Assembly (NCBI RefSeq): GCF_013363755.1
Contig: NZ_CP054842.1
Coordinates: 1 to 64,000 of the forward strand
From: Comamonas antarctica
Lineage (GTDB): Bacteria; Pseudomonadota; Gammaproteobacteria; Burkholderiales; Burkholderiaceae_C
Length of the DNA stretch: 64,000 nucleotides
Direction: 5' to 3'
Below, piece after piece: positions 26,485 through 35,659 of the stretch. The position numbers and the translations under genes were made by a program. How positions within the stretch are numbered: position 1 is the stretch's first letter; the number at the start of each line of letters is the position of its first letter. The notes under the pieces were generated by a model. The model was given only the letters and a program-made list of their open reading frames with translations. It was not told the origin of the DNA and ran no database searches.

Positions 26485-27714
26485 ATGCAGCGATTGCAGG
26501 CCTTCAAGTTCCAACTGTTGCCCAACGGGGCGCAGCAGCGCGACATGCGCCGCTTTGCCGGATCTTGCCGATTCGTCTACAACAAGGCTTTGGCACTGCA
26601 ACAGTCCAACCACGAAGCCGACGGGAAGTTCATCGGCTATGTCGCCATGGCAAAGCATCTGACCGACTGGCGCCATAGCAGCGAGACACCCTGGCTCAAG
26701 GAGGCTCCGTGCCACCCCTTGCAGCACGCACTCAAGGACTTGGAGCGGGCATACAAGAACTTCTTTGCCAAGCGCGCAGATTTTCCGCGCTTCAAGCGCA
26801 AAGGGCGTGGCGAAAGTTTCCGCTACCCTGACCCCAAGCAATTCGAGATCGACCAGGCCAACAGCCGCATCAAGCTGCCCAAGCTCGGCTGGATACGCTA
26901 TCGCAACAGCCGAGATATTGCTGGCGTAGCAAGGAACATCACTCTCAGCGAGTCCGGGGACAGATGGTTCGCCAGCATCCAGACCGAGCGGGAGTTGCCC
27001 CAGCCGGTGCCAACTGCCACCACGGCCATCGGCATCGATGTCGGCATTGCGCGCTTTGCCACCCTGAGCGACGGCAGTTTCATTGCGCCCCTGAACAGTT
27101 TCAAGCAAGACCAGCGACGCCTTGCGCGTTACCAGCGGCGCATGGCCCGCAAGGTCAAATTCAGCAACAACTGGAAAAAGGCAAAGACCAAAGTTCAAAA
27201 GATTCACAGAGCCATCGCCAACGCCCGCAAGGACTTCCTCCACAAAACCACCACGACGATCTGCCAAAACCACGCGCTCGTCTGTATTGAGGATTTGCAG
27301 GTGAAAAACATCTCCAGGTCGGCGAAGGGCAGCAGCGAACAGCCCGGCCAACGGGTGCGGCAAAAGGCCGGCTTGAACCGCTGCATTCTCGATCAGGGCT
27401 GGGCAGAGTTCAGGCGGCAACTGGCGTACAAGATGGACTGGAGCGGCGGTATGCTGCTGGCAGTGCCCGCACACCACACCAGCCAGACCTGCCCCTGCTG
27501 TGGCCATGTTGCACCGGAAAATCGCAGAACGCAGCAGCAATTCCAGTGCGTCGCCTGCGGCCACAGGGCCCATGCCGATGAGGTGGGTGCTATTAATGTT
27601 CTAGAGCGTGGACAGCGCTTGTTAGCCTGTGGAGAGGACGGCTCTGGCCGCAGTCGCAAGACAGCGGTGCAACCCGCCTCGGTGAAGCAGGAACCCGCCG
27701 AAGCGACTACGTAA
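26485..27714 (+). CDS. tnpB: TnpB, RNA-guided nuclease of an IS200/IS605-type element
   Basis: The 409-aa product is a full-length TnpB. An N-terminal OrfB helix-turn-helix region (FKFQLLPNGAQQRDMRRFAGSCRFVYNKAL) is followed by the RuvC-like nuclease with its three acidic residues in GIDVG (about Asp185), CIEDL (about Glu268) and HADEVGAINVL (about Asp364). A zinc finger of two CxxC pairs (CPCCGH, CVACGH) lies between the last two. No TnpA transposase is nearby, so the element cannot transpose alone unless helped. TnpB proteins cut DNA guided by an RNA made from the right end of the element. Confidence 0.93.
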   Translation: MQRLQAFKFQLLPNGAQQRDMRRFAGSCRFVYNKALALQQSNHEADGKFIGYVAMAKHLTDWRHSSETPWLKEAPCHPLQHALKDLERAYKNFFAKRADFPRFKRKGRGESFRYPDPKQFEIDQANSRIKLPKLGWIRYRNSRDIAGVARNITLSESGDRWFASIQTERELPQPVPTATTAIGIDVGIARFATLSDGSFIAPLNSFKQDQRRLARYQRRMARKVKFSNNWKKAKTKVQKIHRAIANARKDFLHKTTTTICQNHALVCIEDLQVKNISRSAKGSSEQPGQRVRQKAGLNRCILDQGWAEFRRQLAYKMDWSGGMLLAVPAHHTSQTCPCCGHVAPENRRTQQQFQCVACGHRAHADEVGAINVLERGQRLLACGEDGSGRSRKTAVQPASVKQEPAEATT

Positions 27715-27800
27715 GAGCGTGGCTCTGCATAGCGCAGCAGGAATCCCCCTCCTTCCCGCGCAAGCGGTGGCCGAAGGCCAAGGTGGGGGAGGATGTCAAC
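27715..27800 (+). ncRNA. predicted omega-RNA / right end of TnpB element
   Basis: Directly after the tnpB stop lie CCCCCTCC and, 40 bp on, GTGGGGGAGG, able to pair around CGCAAGCGGTGGCCGAAGGCC; such structure at the right end is typical of the TnpB guide RNA scaffold. The element seems to end near 27797, where the truncated DUF932 reading frame begins; that flanking sequence would be the current guide. Ends were not proven by a second copy. Confidence 0.45.
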
Positions 27801-28099
27801 TCATTGGCTTCAGCATCATCGACTTGCGCGGCATGGCGCAGCCGCACCATATGCTTGGTGTGCTCACGCTTGCCTTCGTCACGCACGCGGGTCTGGCACA
27901 CCATGAAGGGGTCAAAACCTTCCTTGCGCAGCTCGGAAAGAATCGCGCTGGTGGCAATGTAGCTGTAGCGCTCGGATCGGCTGCTGTGCTTTTCCTGCGC
28001 AAATATGGAGGGCGCTACCTCACGGATTTGCACATCAGTCAGCGGTAGGTCACTGCGCAGAGCAGGGGAGTGAGAAGCGAAGCGGGATGCGAGTTGCAT
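27797..28099 (-). pseudogene. DUF932-family plasmid protein, C-terminus lost
   Basis: The minus strand from 28099 encodes about 100 residues typical of the start of DUF932 (phage/plasmid-like TIGR03299-type) proteins: LTDVQIREVAPSIFAQEKHSSRSERYSYIATSAILSELRKEGF and HTKHMVRLRHA. The homologous part stops at the TnpB element, and the frame runs 30 codons into the IS to a stop at 27707. The missing C-terminal two thirds are not present on the other side of the element, so a deletion accompanied or followed insertion. Family members are about 270-400 aa. Confidence 0.8.
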
Positions 28100-28718
28100 T
28101 GTCTTTCTCCAAGGTTGGCTGTGGTTCAAAGGCCTACCGGATTCCAAGATTCGGAGCCCTTGTGGCTTTGGTTGATTCGGCGCAGCGACCTGGGCCGGTC
28201 CTGTTGCCGCCGTCTTTCCTGAGTTCATCGCCCGCGGAAACCGAAGCCAGCGGGGACGGGCCGTCAAGGAGGCAAGCGCAGGGTTGGTGCGGCCCGCAGC
28301 CGCAGGCGAGGACTCGGCCCTGCGCGCCTTGACGGCCAGGTACCGCTGGCTACGGTCGCGGACAAGGCGATGGACTTGGGAAAGACGGCCAGCGGCCTAC
28401 AGCCCAGGGCGTTGCGCCGGATCAACGCCGCGCGGCGAGCGCCTTCGCGTGCGCAGACACGCCTGGCTGGATTGGTCTGGCCGATCAGGCACAGCCTGGT
28501 CGGCGGTATCGCAGGGGCGCCAAGCAGCGCGCGGCGGGGATGGCCGGCAAGGCGATCCCCTGGAGGCAAGCGCAGCGCGCAGGCCGGCACCGCCGGCCGA
28601 AGGCATCAGGGATCAAAGCCGAATGGCCGCGATGCGGAACGCGGCGCGGGGCGCAGCCCGCGAGCCCGACGGCGCCACGCCGGGATGCTCAATGGCACAA
28701 CATCCAGAGAAAGCCGCA
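28100..28718. other. GC-rich intergenic region
   Basis: About 600 bp of high-GC DNA with open frames on several strands but no recognisable protein. Sequence such as GGCGCGGGGCGCAGCCCGCGAGCC suggests non-coding regulatory or decayed DNA upstream of the gene at 28719. Confidence 0.35.
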
Positions 28719-29072
28719 ATGAACAACTTTGCAGTTCAGGACAGGAAACAGGCCGAGTGGGCAGAACGAGCGTACCGAGCGCAAGCAGCGGCCGCGCAGG
28801 CGCTGGAGCGCCTGCTGGACCTGGCCGAGACGCGCGACAGCGGTCAGATCCGAACGTTGGCGCACTTCATTGCAGCCACTTTCGATGGTCAGACGTTCCC
28901 GTTCGACCTATTCGACTTGCGCACAGTCGATGTGGACATCAGCGATGACATGCTGCTGTGCCTGGATGCGCTGCGCTGGGGCAAGGCCGATCTCTTCAAG
29001 CTGGTGCCGAACGGCGAGCAGCGCATCCTCGCCATATGCAAGGATTGGGGCTTCGAGTGGCCCGATCGCTGA
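28719..29072 (+). CDS. small conserved plasmid-type protein, function unknown
   Basis: A 117-aa soluble protein with a helical N-terminus (RKQAEWAERAYRAQAAAAQALERLLDLAETRDSGQ), then FDLFDLRTVDVDISDDMLLCLDALRWGKADLFKLVPNGEQRI. This combination is familiar from hypothetical proteins of betaproteobacterial plasmids and islands (often annotated as DUF7673-like), but no function is known. The Met at 28719 is used because the frame upstream is low-complexity GC-rich sequence. Confidence 0.7.
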   Translation: MNNFAVQDRKQAEWAERAYRAQAAAAQALERLLDLAETRDSGQIRTLAHFIAATFDGQTFPFDLFDLRTVDVDISDDMLLCLDALRWGKADLFKLVPNGEQRILAICKDWGFEWPDR

Positions 29073-29264
29073 ATCGAAAAGCGAGTGTCGGGCATGAGGC
29101 AGGCGTGCAGGTCAGCCGTTAGCCCAGGTACCTCACACACGATGGCCAGTGGCAAGGATGCGAGACCCGCAGGCGGCCCATGCACCGCGAACAGCAGCGA
29201 CATTGCGCGGTGAGCAACGCTTACCAGTGCCTGGCCGAGATATGGTTCGGGTAAGCCAAGTGCA

Positions 29265-29645
29265 TTACGGATTTTTCATCGCAGCGATGAAGAATTTTGC
29301 GGACGCAGGCCATGTGAGCCCATCGCGCTCAGCTGCCTCGCGCAACGTGGTGCGTCCTGATGCTCCGCAGAGGTTTGCCACCTCCTTGAACGTGGCTGCC
29401 GTGTAGATCACCACGGAGCCGCGTTCGACGCGATAGCCGCGGCCAGATGCAGAATCCGTGAGACCAAAGCCACGCAGCGATGCAGCCACAAACAGACCGA
29501 CGTCTGCAGAGTGGATATCTCGGTTCATGGAATATTTCTCTAAAAGCTTTGCGGTCGGTATGTCCAAATCGCTTGGACAAGCTTTCACACCATATTGCAT
29601 CGTTTGGAGTACTGCATTCATCGACAGGGCAGTGGGCACCGCCAA
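29265..29645 (-). CDS. hypothetical protein
   Basis: A 126-aa frame of unknown family, with a second plausible start at 29528 giving 87 aa. The C-terminal half (FKEVANLCGASGRTTLREAAERDGLTWPASAKF) looks like a helix-turn-helix of a plasmid-type regulator. It lies 18 bp upstream of the SRAP gene stop on the same strand, so it may be co-transcribed with it. The stretch 29073-29264 holds nothing I recognise. Confidence 0.5.
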   Translation of the reverse strand: MAVPTALSMNAVLQTMQYGVKACPSDLDIPTAKLLEKYSMNRDIHSADVGLFVAASLRGFGLTDSASGRGYRVERGSVVIYTAATFKEVANLCGASGRTTLREAAERDGLTWPASAKFFIAAMKNP

Positions 29646-29663
29646 GGGCTGGCTGGAGGCTGC

Positions 29664-30317
29664 TTAAGCTGGCCCAGCGTCAAAAACTTCGCTGGGCGCA
29701 AGCCGCAGCAACACCGATGCTTCTTTGACCGTGCCGGCCAGCCATTGATCGACGTCGGCCATGTTGATCGGAATGACGCTGCGCTTGTCCTGCTGGTCCG
29801 CTGGCAGCTTGGGGTCGGGCTTGTGCATGCGGTTCATCAGCGGGTGCGCATCGGCATTGAGGGTCAGCATGGTGTAGCTCTCGTGCACCTCGCCGGTGGC
29901 CCGGTCCACCCAGGTGTTCCACAGGCCTGCCAGGCCCCAGGGCAAGCCATCTGCGCGCCGAAACCGCCACCAGACGTTCTTGCCGCTTTCCCAGTTGGGC
30001 TCGTCGAAGTCGGCCGCTGGGATGATGCAGCGCTGTCCCCTGGCCCAGGCGTCCTTGTAGCTGGCTTTGCTGGCGACCTCTTCCGAGCGCGCGTTATTGG
30101 TGCTGTATTTGAGTTTGGCCTCCTTGGACCATGGCGGAATCAGCGCCCACTGACCCACGGCCAATTCACGGCTGTAGCCCACATCATCCACGGCGCGCCG
30201 AATGAAAGGGCCGGGGGTGCGCGGGTGCACCATCCCCGGCCATGTGCGTTCGCGCGTATCGACGCGGAAATGCAGCGACACATCAATCGGGCCGGGAGGT
30301 CGGTAAACATTGCACAT
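29664..30317 (-). CDS. SRAP-family (YedK/HMCES-like) abasic-site protein
   Basis: SOS-response-associated peptidase-like protein that crosslinks to abasic sites in single-stranded DNA. The 217-aa product begins MCNVYRP with the catalytic Cys2, and has NNARSEEVASK (about residue 75), RCIIPAADFDEPNW with the conserved acidic residue, and the late TLNADAHPLMNRMHK motif with the conserved His. It is divergent from umuDC with a LexA box between, consistent with SOS control and with protecting single-stranded plasmid DNA on entry. Confidence 0.92.
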   Translation of the reverse strand: MCNVYRPPGPIDVSLHFRVDTRERTWPGMVHPRTPGPFIRRAVDDVGYSRELAVGQWALIPPWSKEAKLKYSTNNARSEEVASKASYKDAWARGQRCIIPAADFDEPNWESGKNVWWRFRRADGLPWGLAGLWNTWVDRATGEVHESYTMLTLNADAHPLMNRMHKPDPKLPADQQDKRSVIPINMADVDQWLAGTVKEASVLLRLAPSEVFDAGPA

Positions 30318-30350
30318 GGTTTGATCGTAAATAGTTTGAGCACACGTATA

Positions 30351-30366
30351 CTGTACGAATGTACAG
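30351..30366. promoter_or_regulatory. LexA (SOS) box
   Basis: CTGTACGAATGTACAG fits the CTGT-N8-ACAG LexA consensus exactly and is a near-perfect palindrome. It lies between divergent SRAP and umuD genes and covers the ATG annotated for umuD. Confidence 0.9.
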
Positions 30367-30802
30367 CGTTATTGCATTTACCGGTCAACCCATCCCCTGG
30401 ATGGCATCTCCCATGGCATTGCCATGGGCAGATTGCTCGGTGCGCGCTGGTTTTCCCTCCCCCGCCGAAGACTTCAGCGGCAGACGCCTGGACCTGTCGG
30501 AAATCCTGGTGGAGCATCCACAAGCGACCTATTTGCTGCGCGTGGCCGGCCCCTCGATGATCGAATATGGCATAGACGATGGCGATTTGATCGTGGTGGA
30601 TCGCGCGCTCACTGCGCGCCATGGCTGCATCGTGGTGGCGATTTTGGACAGTGAATTCACGGTGAAGCTGCTGCACCAGGTCAATGGCATTTTTCGCCTC
30701 AAGGCGGGCAACCGCACCTATCCCGACATCGTTCCACGCGACGGCCAGACGCTGGAAATCTGGGGTGTGGTCACGGCCTGCGTGAAACGCTTTTCCCGGT
30801 AA
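30359..30802 (+). CDS. umuD: UmuD-type polymerase V subunit
   Basis: LexA-like protein that self-cleaves on RecA filaments to give the active partner of UmuC. The 147-aa product has [11 protein letters not shown] with the Ala-Gly cleavage site (about residue 30), the catalytic Ser in GPSMIEYG and the catalytic Lys in EFTVKLL. The start at 30359 falls inside the LexA box, so the true start may be the ATG at 30401, which keeps the cleavage site. umuC begins 2 bp downstream. Confidence 0.92.
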   Translation: MYSVIAFTGQPIPWMASPMALPWADCSVRAGFPSPAEDFSGRRLDLSEILVEHPQATYLLRVAGPSMIEYGIDDGDLIVVDRALTARHGCIVVAILDSEFTVKLLHQVNGIFRLKAGNRTYPDIVPRDGQTLEIWGVVTACVKRFSR

Positions 30803-30804
30803 TC

Positions 30805-32109
30805 ATGTTTGCGCTGATCGACGGCAACAATTTCTATGTGTCGTGCGAGCGCGCGTTTCGCCCCTCGCTGCGCGGCCTGCCCGTGGTCGTGCTGTCTAAT
30901 AACGATGGCTGCGCCATTGCCCGGTCGGACGAGGCCAAGGCGCTGGGCGTCAAGATGGGCCAGCCCCATTTCGAGATCCGCCATCTGGAGCAGAGCGCTG
31001 GGCTGGTCTGCCTGTCGGCAAATTTCGAGCTCTACGGCGATATCAGTGACCGGATGATGACGCTGGCCGCCGGCCTGGGCCCGCTGCAGGAGATCTATTC
31101 CATCGACGAGAGCTATGTCGGTGACCTGGAGGGCATGCGCGACCTCACGCAACGCGCCTGGGCCATTCGCTCGCGCATCTACCGGTGGACCAGCATTCCA
31201 ACCTGCGTGGGCCTGGCGCCCACCAAGACCCTGGCCAAGTTGTGCAACCACGTGGCCAAGGATGCCGAACGCAAACCGGGGAGCTACCCCAAGGAATTCG
31301 CCCAGGTCTGCAACTGGGCGGAAATGTCGGCGGCGGCGCAGCAGGATGTGCTCCACCGGACGCTGGCCTCCGAGGTCTGGGGCATTGGTCGCAGGATTGC
31401 GGCTCAGCTGTCGGAGCAGGGCATCCTGACGGCGTGGGACGTGGCCCATATGCCGGCCACCAAGGCCAGGCGGGAGTGGAGCGTGGTGCTCGAGCGCACC
31501 GTGCTCGAACTCCAGGGCCTGAGCTGCATCAGCCTGGAACAGGCGCCGCCGCCAAAGAAACAGATCGCCAGTACGCGCAGCTTTGGCCAGGCCATCACGG
31601 ACTTGCCGCCGCTGATCGAGGCGGTGAGCGAGTTCGCCACGCGCGCAGCGGAAAAACTGCGCGCCGGTGGCCAGCGCGCCGGCGCGCTGCAGGTCTTTGC
31701 CCATACCTCGCCGTTTCGGCCAGGGCCGCGCTTTTACCGCACGGCCACCATCCACCTTGAGCCGCCTTCCTGCGACACCAAGGTGCTGGTGGGCGCGGCC
31801 GTTGCGGGCGTACGTTCGATCTATGCACCCGGCTACCAACTGGCCAAGGCGGGAGTGATGCTGCTGGATCTGGCCGCCAAAGGGGTCGAGCAGCAGGCCT
31901 TGGATTTTGCCGCGCCGGGTTCGGTGCGTGATCAAAGCCCGCTGATGGAGGTGATGGACCGAATCAATGGACGTTGGGGCAAGGCCACGGTGCATGTGGC
32001 AAGCACCGGCAATGCGGAGAAAGCTGTGTCGGATTGGCGGATGAAACAGGAACGCCGAACACCGCGGTACACGACGGTGCTGGACGAGGTGCCGATTGCG
32101 CGCGCGTGA
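30805..32109 (+). CDS. umuC: UmuC-type Y-family DNA polymerase V
   Basis: Error-prone translesion polymerase. The 434-aa product has [19 protein letters not shown] with the first catalytic Asp, [28 protein letters not shown] with the second acidic pair, a helix-hairpin-helix region with [11 protein letters not shown], and a C-terminal little-finger domain ([10 protein letters not shown]). Full length for the family. Co-transcribed with umuD under the LexA box. Confidence 0.95.
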   Translation: MFALIDGNNFYVSCERAFRPSLRGLPVVVLSNNDGCAIARSDEAKALGVKMGQPHFEIRHLEQSAGLVCLSANFELYGDISDRMMTLAAGLGPLQEIYSIDESYVGDLEGMRDLTQRAWAIRSRIYRWTSIPTCVGLAPTKTLAKLCNHVAKDAERKPGSYPKEFAQVCNWAEMSAAAQQDVLHRTLASEVWGIGRRIAAQLSEQGILTAWDVAHMPATKARREWSVVLERTVLELQGLSCISLEQAPPPKKQIASTRSFGQAITDLPPLIEAVSEFATRAAEKLRAGGQRAGALQVFAHTSPFRPGPRFYRTATIHLEPPSCDTKVLVGAAVAGVRSIYAPGYQLAKAGVMLLDLAAKGVEQQALDFAAPGSVRDQSPLMEVMDRINGRWGKATVHVASTGNAEKAVSDWRMKQERRTPRYTTVLDEVPIARA

Positions 32110-32256
32110 TATCGACACATCGTCACGTGACTGAGTAAAGCCGAGTTGCGGATTCAAGCCAGGCCAGAGATCCCTCCAACAAATCATCCGCGTTGACGAG
32201 GGTACTCAACCGATAGCTGGATCCCGCGACCTAGCATTACAAGGCATTTCGCATCA

Positions 32257-32589
32257 TTGCTGTGGGTGGCTGCAGCGGCAGTGGAGCCTGCAGCCGTACG
32301 CTGCATATCCGGCCGGTATGCCCGCCCATCCAACGGAAGGATCACATGCGCCACTGCCAGTTCATTTCAGATGAGGTGCTTCAACGGCTTGCCGCCGACC
32401 CCCAGCTCTCGCAAGAGGCGCGTTAACAAGCGGCCCACACTGCGCGACCGGGCCATGGCGCTGAAGGCACCCTGGGTGAACCGGCTGGTTACGGATATCG
32501 AAGTTAAAGATATCGAGGCGATGCAGCGTGTGCTGGCCTCGCTGCGCGCTCAGCTGGATACAGAAATAAGTGGTGCGGATGGCGCATGA
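32257..32589 (+). pseudogene. composite gene remnants (M4-protease-like start, MarR-like tail)
   Basis: From 32346 one frame reads MRHCQFISDEVLQRLAADPQLSQEAR and stop, resembling the start of protealysin-type M4 peptidases. In another frame from about 32430 it reads LRDRAMALKAPWVNRLVTDIEVKDIEAMQRVLASLRAQL, resembling the C-terminal helices of MarR-type regulators. Neither is complete, so these look like leftover pieces of chromosomal genes. Identification is tentative. Confidence 0.4.
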
Positions 32590-32746
32590 CAAGCCACATT
32601 TGCGGCTGATCGGAGCAAGCTTTCGTGCTCAAGTCAGCAAATCATGACGCCAGGTCTCACGAAACCACTGTGGTGGTTGGCAAACGCTACAGTTCTTCGC
32701 ATGACGCCGCCATAGATCGGCGGCGGTATGCTGAGCGGAAGAATCT

Positions 32747-33178
32747 GTGCATGCGCAAACTGACAGTCTCCAGGAAACTCACACAACGTGGAATGACGAT
32801 CCGATCCTCATGCCCGGTGGCGCACTGCATGGCGAGGCCAGCCCGGTTTTTCGGCTGACAAGCTACTTTCCTTACTATGAGGCGCATCCTTACCTGATGC
32901 CCGACGCCTGGCAAGCGCTGCTCGACTGTTTCCTGCCGCTAGTGCGCGAGCACTGCGACCGAATCATTCTTTGGAACAGGCCTGGAGCCAAGGCGCGCCG
33001 TGGCAAGCGCATCTTCGAGGCGGACTGGCGCCCTTTTCATCACCTGTCGTCCCTGCAAAATGACGTCGAGTCCGGCATCTTCACGGGATTCTCATTCAAC
33101 GGTGGCGCAATCCTTGATGAGATGAGGAAAACACGACCTGGCCTTGCTCCCTGGACCCATGTGACGGGCGGTTTTTGA
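32747..33178 (+). CDS. hypothetical protein
   Basis: A 143-aa frame with a protein-like composition (FRLTSYFPYYEAHPYLMPDAWQALLDCFLPLVREHCDRIILWNRPG). I do not recognise it, and the region around it is remnant-rich, so it may itself be a fragment. Start could also be the Met at about 32810. Confidence 0.4.
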   Translation: MHAQTDSLQETHTTWNDDPILMPGGALHGEASPVFRLTSYFPYYEAHPYLMPDAWQALLDCFLPLVREHCDRIILWNRPGAKARRGKRIFEADWRPFHHLSSLQNDVESGIFTGFSFNGGAILDEMRKTRPGLAPWTHVTGGF

Positions 33179-33628
33179 CGACTTACCCCTGGGCACCTTG
33201 GAGCGTGAATGGATGGCCAGTCCCAAGCTGGAAATACCGCGGCGAGTTCTTTCGGTGGAGGAGCCGTTGGAATGCCCGACTGCCAGCCAAATTCCCGACA
33301 CCATCCACGTGCAGCCGCAAAGCGCGTGGTTCACTCGCGCCGGTTTCCCGCTGCGTAATCTGGTGCAGGCGATGGCTTTGCGGTGCTGGGCGAAATGGCG
33401 CGCACCGGCATTGCAGTTGCCCAACTGCCGGTCGGTTACTACACGCCCGAACTCAAGCACAAGCAGCTGGTGCGGCTCAAGGTGGAGCCGGAGCTACCGG
33501 ACGTTGAATACTTCGCCATCTATCGCCGTGCCATTGGCCACGCACTGGCAGGCCCCGTCGCCAAGATGGCCAAAGAACACTGCAATTTCGCCGCCAGTTC
33601 GACGAGTCGGTCATGGATACGCCCCTAG
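33179..33628 (+). pseudogene. LysR-type regulator remnant (C-terminal part, frameshifted)
   Basis: The region encodes the effector-binding half of a LysR regulator in two frames. The first holds the PLGTLEREWMASPKLEIPRR and QSAWFTRAGFPLRNLVQA segments. After a one-base shift near 33367 comes GDGFAVLGEMARTGIAVAQLPVGYYTPE and LPDVEYFAIYRRAIGHALAGP. The DNA-binding N-terminus is missing. Nothing further is recognised to 33811. Confidence 0.75.
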
Positions 33629-33811
33629 CCACCGCAATAAAGCTTCCATGAACCGGCCGGACAGGCGCAACGAACCACCCAAATTATGGAATTCGACGAT
33701 GTTCGGCAGGCCTTTCAGAACCATTGCCCAACTGCCTGCAGCGTTTGTCTTTGACTCCATGGTGAAGGCAAGGCATGGAGCAAGGGGTCATTGTCAACGC
33801 ACGAACGTCCT

Positions 33812-35050
33812 TCATGCAAGTGCCTTCCGGGTCAGCCGGTGGAACTGCAGAATCATGAGCGGGCCCAGCAGGGCTCCCAAGCCCACGCTGCTCCATGCCC
33901 ATCCCCACGCACTGCCAGGCAATGCAAGCTGGGCTTGACCCCAGTCCAATACGGCCCCGAATACCCAGGGACTGATGGCTCCGGCACCAAACCCCATCAC
34001 CGACCTTACCGAGTAAGCAGCGCCCAGGCGGTGGGCCGGAACCACGTCTGCCAGGGCCGTCGAATAAACCGATGAATCGGCAATGGCGCACAAGTTGTAG
34101 ATGGCAGCGAACCCGGCCAACACCCATAGCGGGGCGGCCCACAGCCAGCCAAAAGTGAACGAGCACAGCAGGCTGGCGGCGCTGGCAGCCAGCATTACGC
34201 GCACCCGGCCATGGCGGTCGGAGGCGGCACCGCCCAACACGCTGCCCACGACGCTTGCCAAATGGGCCATGGCCGCCAGACCAATGCCCTGCGCCGATGA
34301 CAGGCCGCTGCCCTGTGCGGCAAATGCCAGGTAGGCGGGAAGCCAGGCCCAGAGTGCCATCAATTCCCAGCAGTGCGCGGCATAGGCCCAGTTGCCTGCC
34401 ATGGCAGGTCGGTCGCGCAGCGTCTCGGCGAGTGCGAGCTGCATGGGCACGGCCGCGGCTGCTGGATCACGAAGCGGGTCGGCCCGCATCCGCTCCAGTG
34501 CCCAGACCGTCAATACCGCGCCAACCGCCACCATGCCGGCCACCACCAGCAGAATGCTGCGCCAGTGCAGCGTGTTTGCCAGCAGCGCTACGGTCATCAG
34601 TGACAGCCCATAGCCAAGCGACGACGCACCGATGAAAGCCCCCATGGCCTTGCCGCGGCGCTGCAACGTGGCGTTGTTGGCAAGCAGTTGCAGTCCCGGG
34701 CTGTAGCAGCCTCCGGCGCACAATCCGGTGAGTCCATAAAGCAGTGCCGCGGACAAGGGACCCTGCGCAACCAGTGCAAAAATGCTTGCCGCCACGGCCG
34801 TCAGCAGGCTGCTTGCCAGAAACACGCGACGCGGCCCGATGCGATCGGCAATGAAGCCGACGCTAAAAAGCGAGACCAGATAACCCACATACCAGGCGCT
34901 TTGCACCAAGCCAGCGCTGGAGGCAGAAAGCGCCCAGTCCTCCATCACGCGCGGCATCACGCCGGCCCAGACGGTGGCAATCGTGGCCTGGAACATCCTT
35001 GTGGTGCACAGCAGTAGCAACCAGCCCGGACGCGGCGCATCCGCCGGCAT
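33812..35050 (-). CDS. MFS transporter
   Basis: A 412-aa major-facilitator permease with twelve predicted hydrophobic segments. It has the loop 2-3 motif GFIADRIGPRRVFLAS and the repeat GGAASDRHGRVRVML in the second half. The start at 35050 is chosen because its ATGA overlaps the stop of the upstream acetyltransferase gene; the frame is open further but inside that gene. Substrate unknown; co-transcription with a GNAT gene suggests handling of the same toxic or nutrient compound. Confidence 0.88.
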   Translation of the reverse strand: MPADAPRPGWLLLLCTTRMFQATIATVWAGVMPRVMEDWALSASSAGLVQSAWYVGYLVSLFSVGFIADRIGPRRVFLASSLLTAVAASIFALVAQGPLSAALLYGLTGLCAGGCYSPGLQLLANNATLQRRGKAMGAFIGASSLGYGLSLMTVALLANTLHWRSILLVVAGMVAVGAVLTVWALERMRADPLRDPAAAAVPMQLALAETLRDRPAMAGNWAYAAHCWELMALWAWLPAYLAFAAQGSGLSSAQGIGLAAMAHLASVVGSVLGGAASDRHGRVRVMLAASAASLLCSFTFGWLWAAPLWVLAGFAAIYNLCAIADSSVYSTALADVVPAHRLGAAYSVRSVMGFGAGAISPWVFGAVLDWGQAQLALPGSAWGWAWSSVGLGALLGPLMILQFHRLTRKALA

Positions 35051-35589
35051 CACGCGGCCGCCACGCTGCGCTGCAGCAGCAAGGTATCGACATCGCGGCC
35101 GAACTTTCGGCCGACCTGCGCGAACACTCCCACTTGCCGGAAGCCAAAGCGTTGGTGCAACCTGACCGATCCGGTGGTGTCCGCGCCGTCGACGATCACG
35201 GCCACCAACTGCCGCAATTTCATGGATTCGCATTCCCCGACCAGCGAAGCCAACAAGGCCTGTCCCACACCGCGCCCATGCTGCGCGGGGTGGACGTAGA
35301 TCGAGGTTTCTGCCGTGCCGTGGTAGCCAGCGCGTGGCCGGTAGCGCCCGGCGTAGGCGTAGCCCAGCACCTCCGCCCCGCTCAATGCCACCAGCCAAGG
35401 CAGGCCTTCGCGCCGCAGGTCTGCGTGGCGCTCATGCATCTCGGCCACGCTGGGCGGTATCTCCTCCATGGTGCAAACGGCGTTGAGCACGTAATGCGCG
35501 TAGATGCCAGTGACCGCGGCCATGTGTTCGGCTTGGGCCTGCTCGATGGTGAGCGGATGTTGGCGGGGAAGTGCGTGGGTGATTTGCAT
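35050..35589 (-). CDS. GNAT N-acetyltransferase (phosphinothricin-acetyltransferase-like)
   Basis: The 179-aa product has the GNAT core: a YAHYVLNAVCTMEE start typical of Pat/Bar-like enzymes, WLVALSGAEVLGYAYAGRYRPRAGYHGTAETSIYVHP and the acetyl-CoA loop QHGRGVGQALL. The later part, VAVIVDGADTTGSVRLHQRFGFRQVG, fits the same group, which acetylates phosphinothricin, methionine sulfoximine or similar amino acids. The actual substrate is not shown. Start set at 35589; the frame upstream is unconserved and overlaps the divergent LysR gene. Confidence 0.85.
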   Translation of the reverse strand: MQITHALPRQHPLTIEQAQAEHMAAVTGIYAHYVLNAVCTMEEIPPSVAEMHERHADLRREGLPWLVALSGAEVLGYAYAGRYRPRAGYHGTAETSIYVHPAQHGRGVGQALLASLVGECESMKLRQLVAVIVDGADTTGSVRLHQRFGFRQVGVFAQVGRKFGRDVDTLLLQRSVAAA

Positions 35590-35659
35590 GGACCACATGT
35601 TGACGCCGGGCGCTGGATAAAGGAAGCTGTCAAAGATTCTTCTATGTATAAGAAAAATT

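Noticed and set aside
26455..27573. 372-codon minus-strand frame opposite tnpB
   Set aside because: Antisense reading of tnpB with no recognisable domain.
29595..30560. 321-codon plus-strand frame opposite the SRAP gene
   Set aside because: SRAP on the minus strand is certain from its Cys2 and conserved motifs; this is its shadow.
35051..35398. N-terminal extension of the MFS protein to 528 aa
   Set aside because: The extra residues are encoded within the GNAT gene in another frame and are Arg-rich; the ATGA overlap at 35050 is the natural start.
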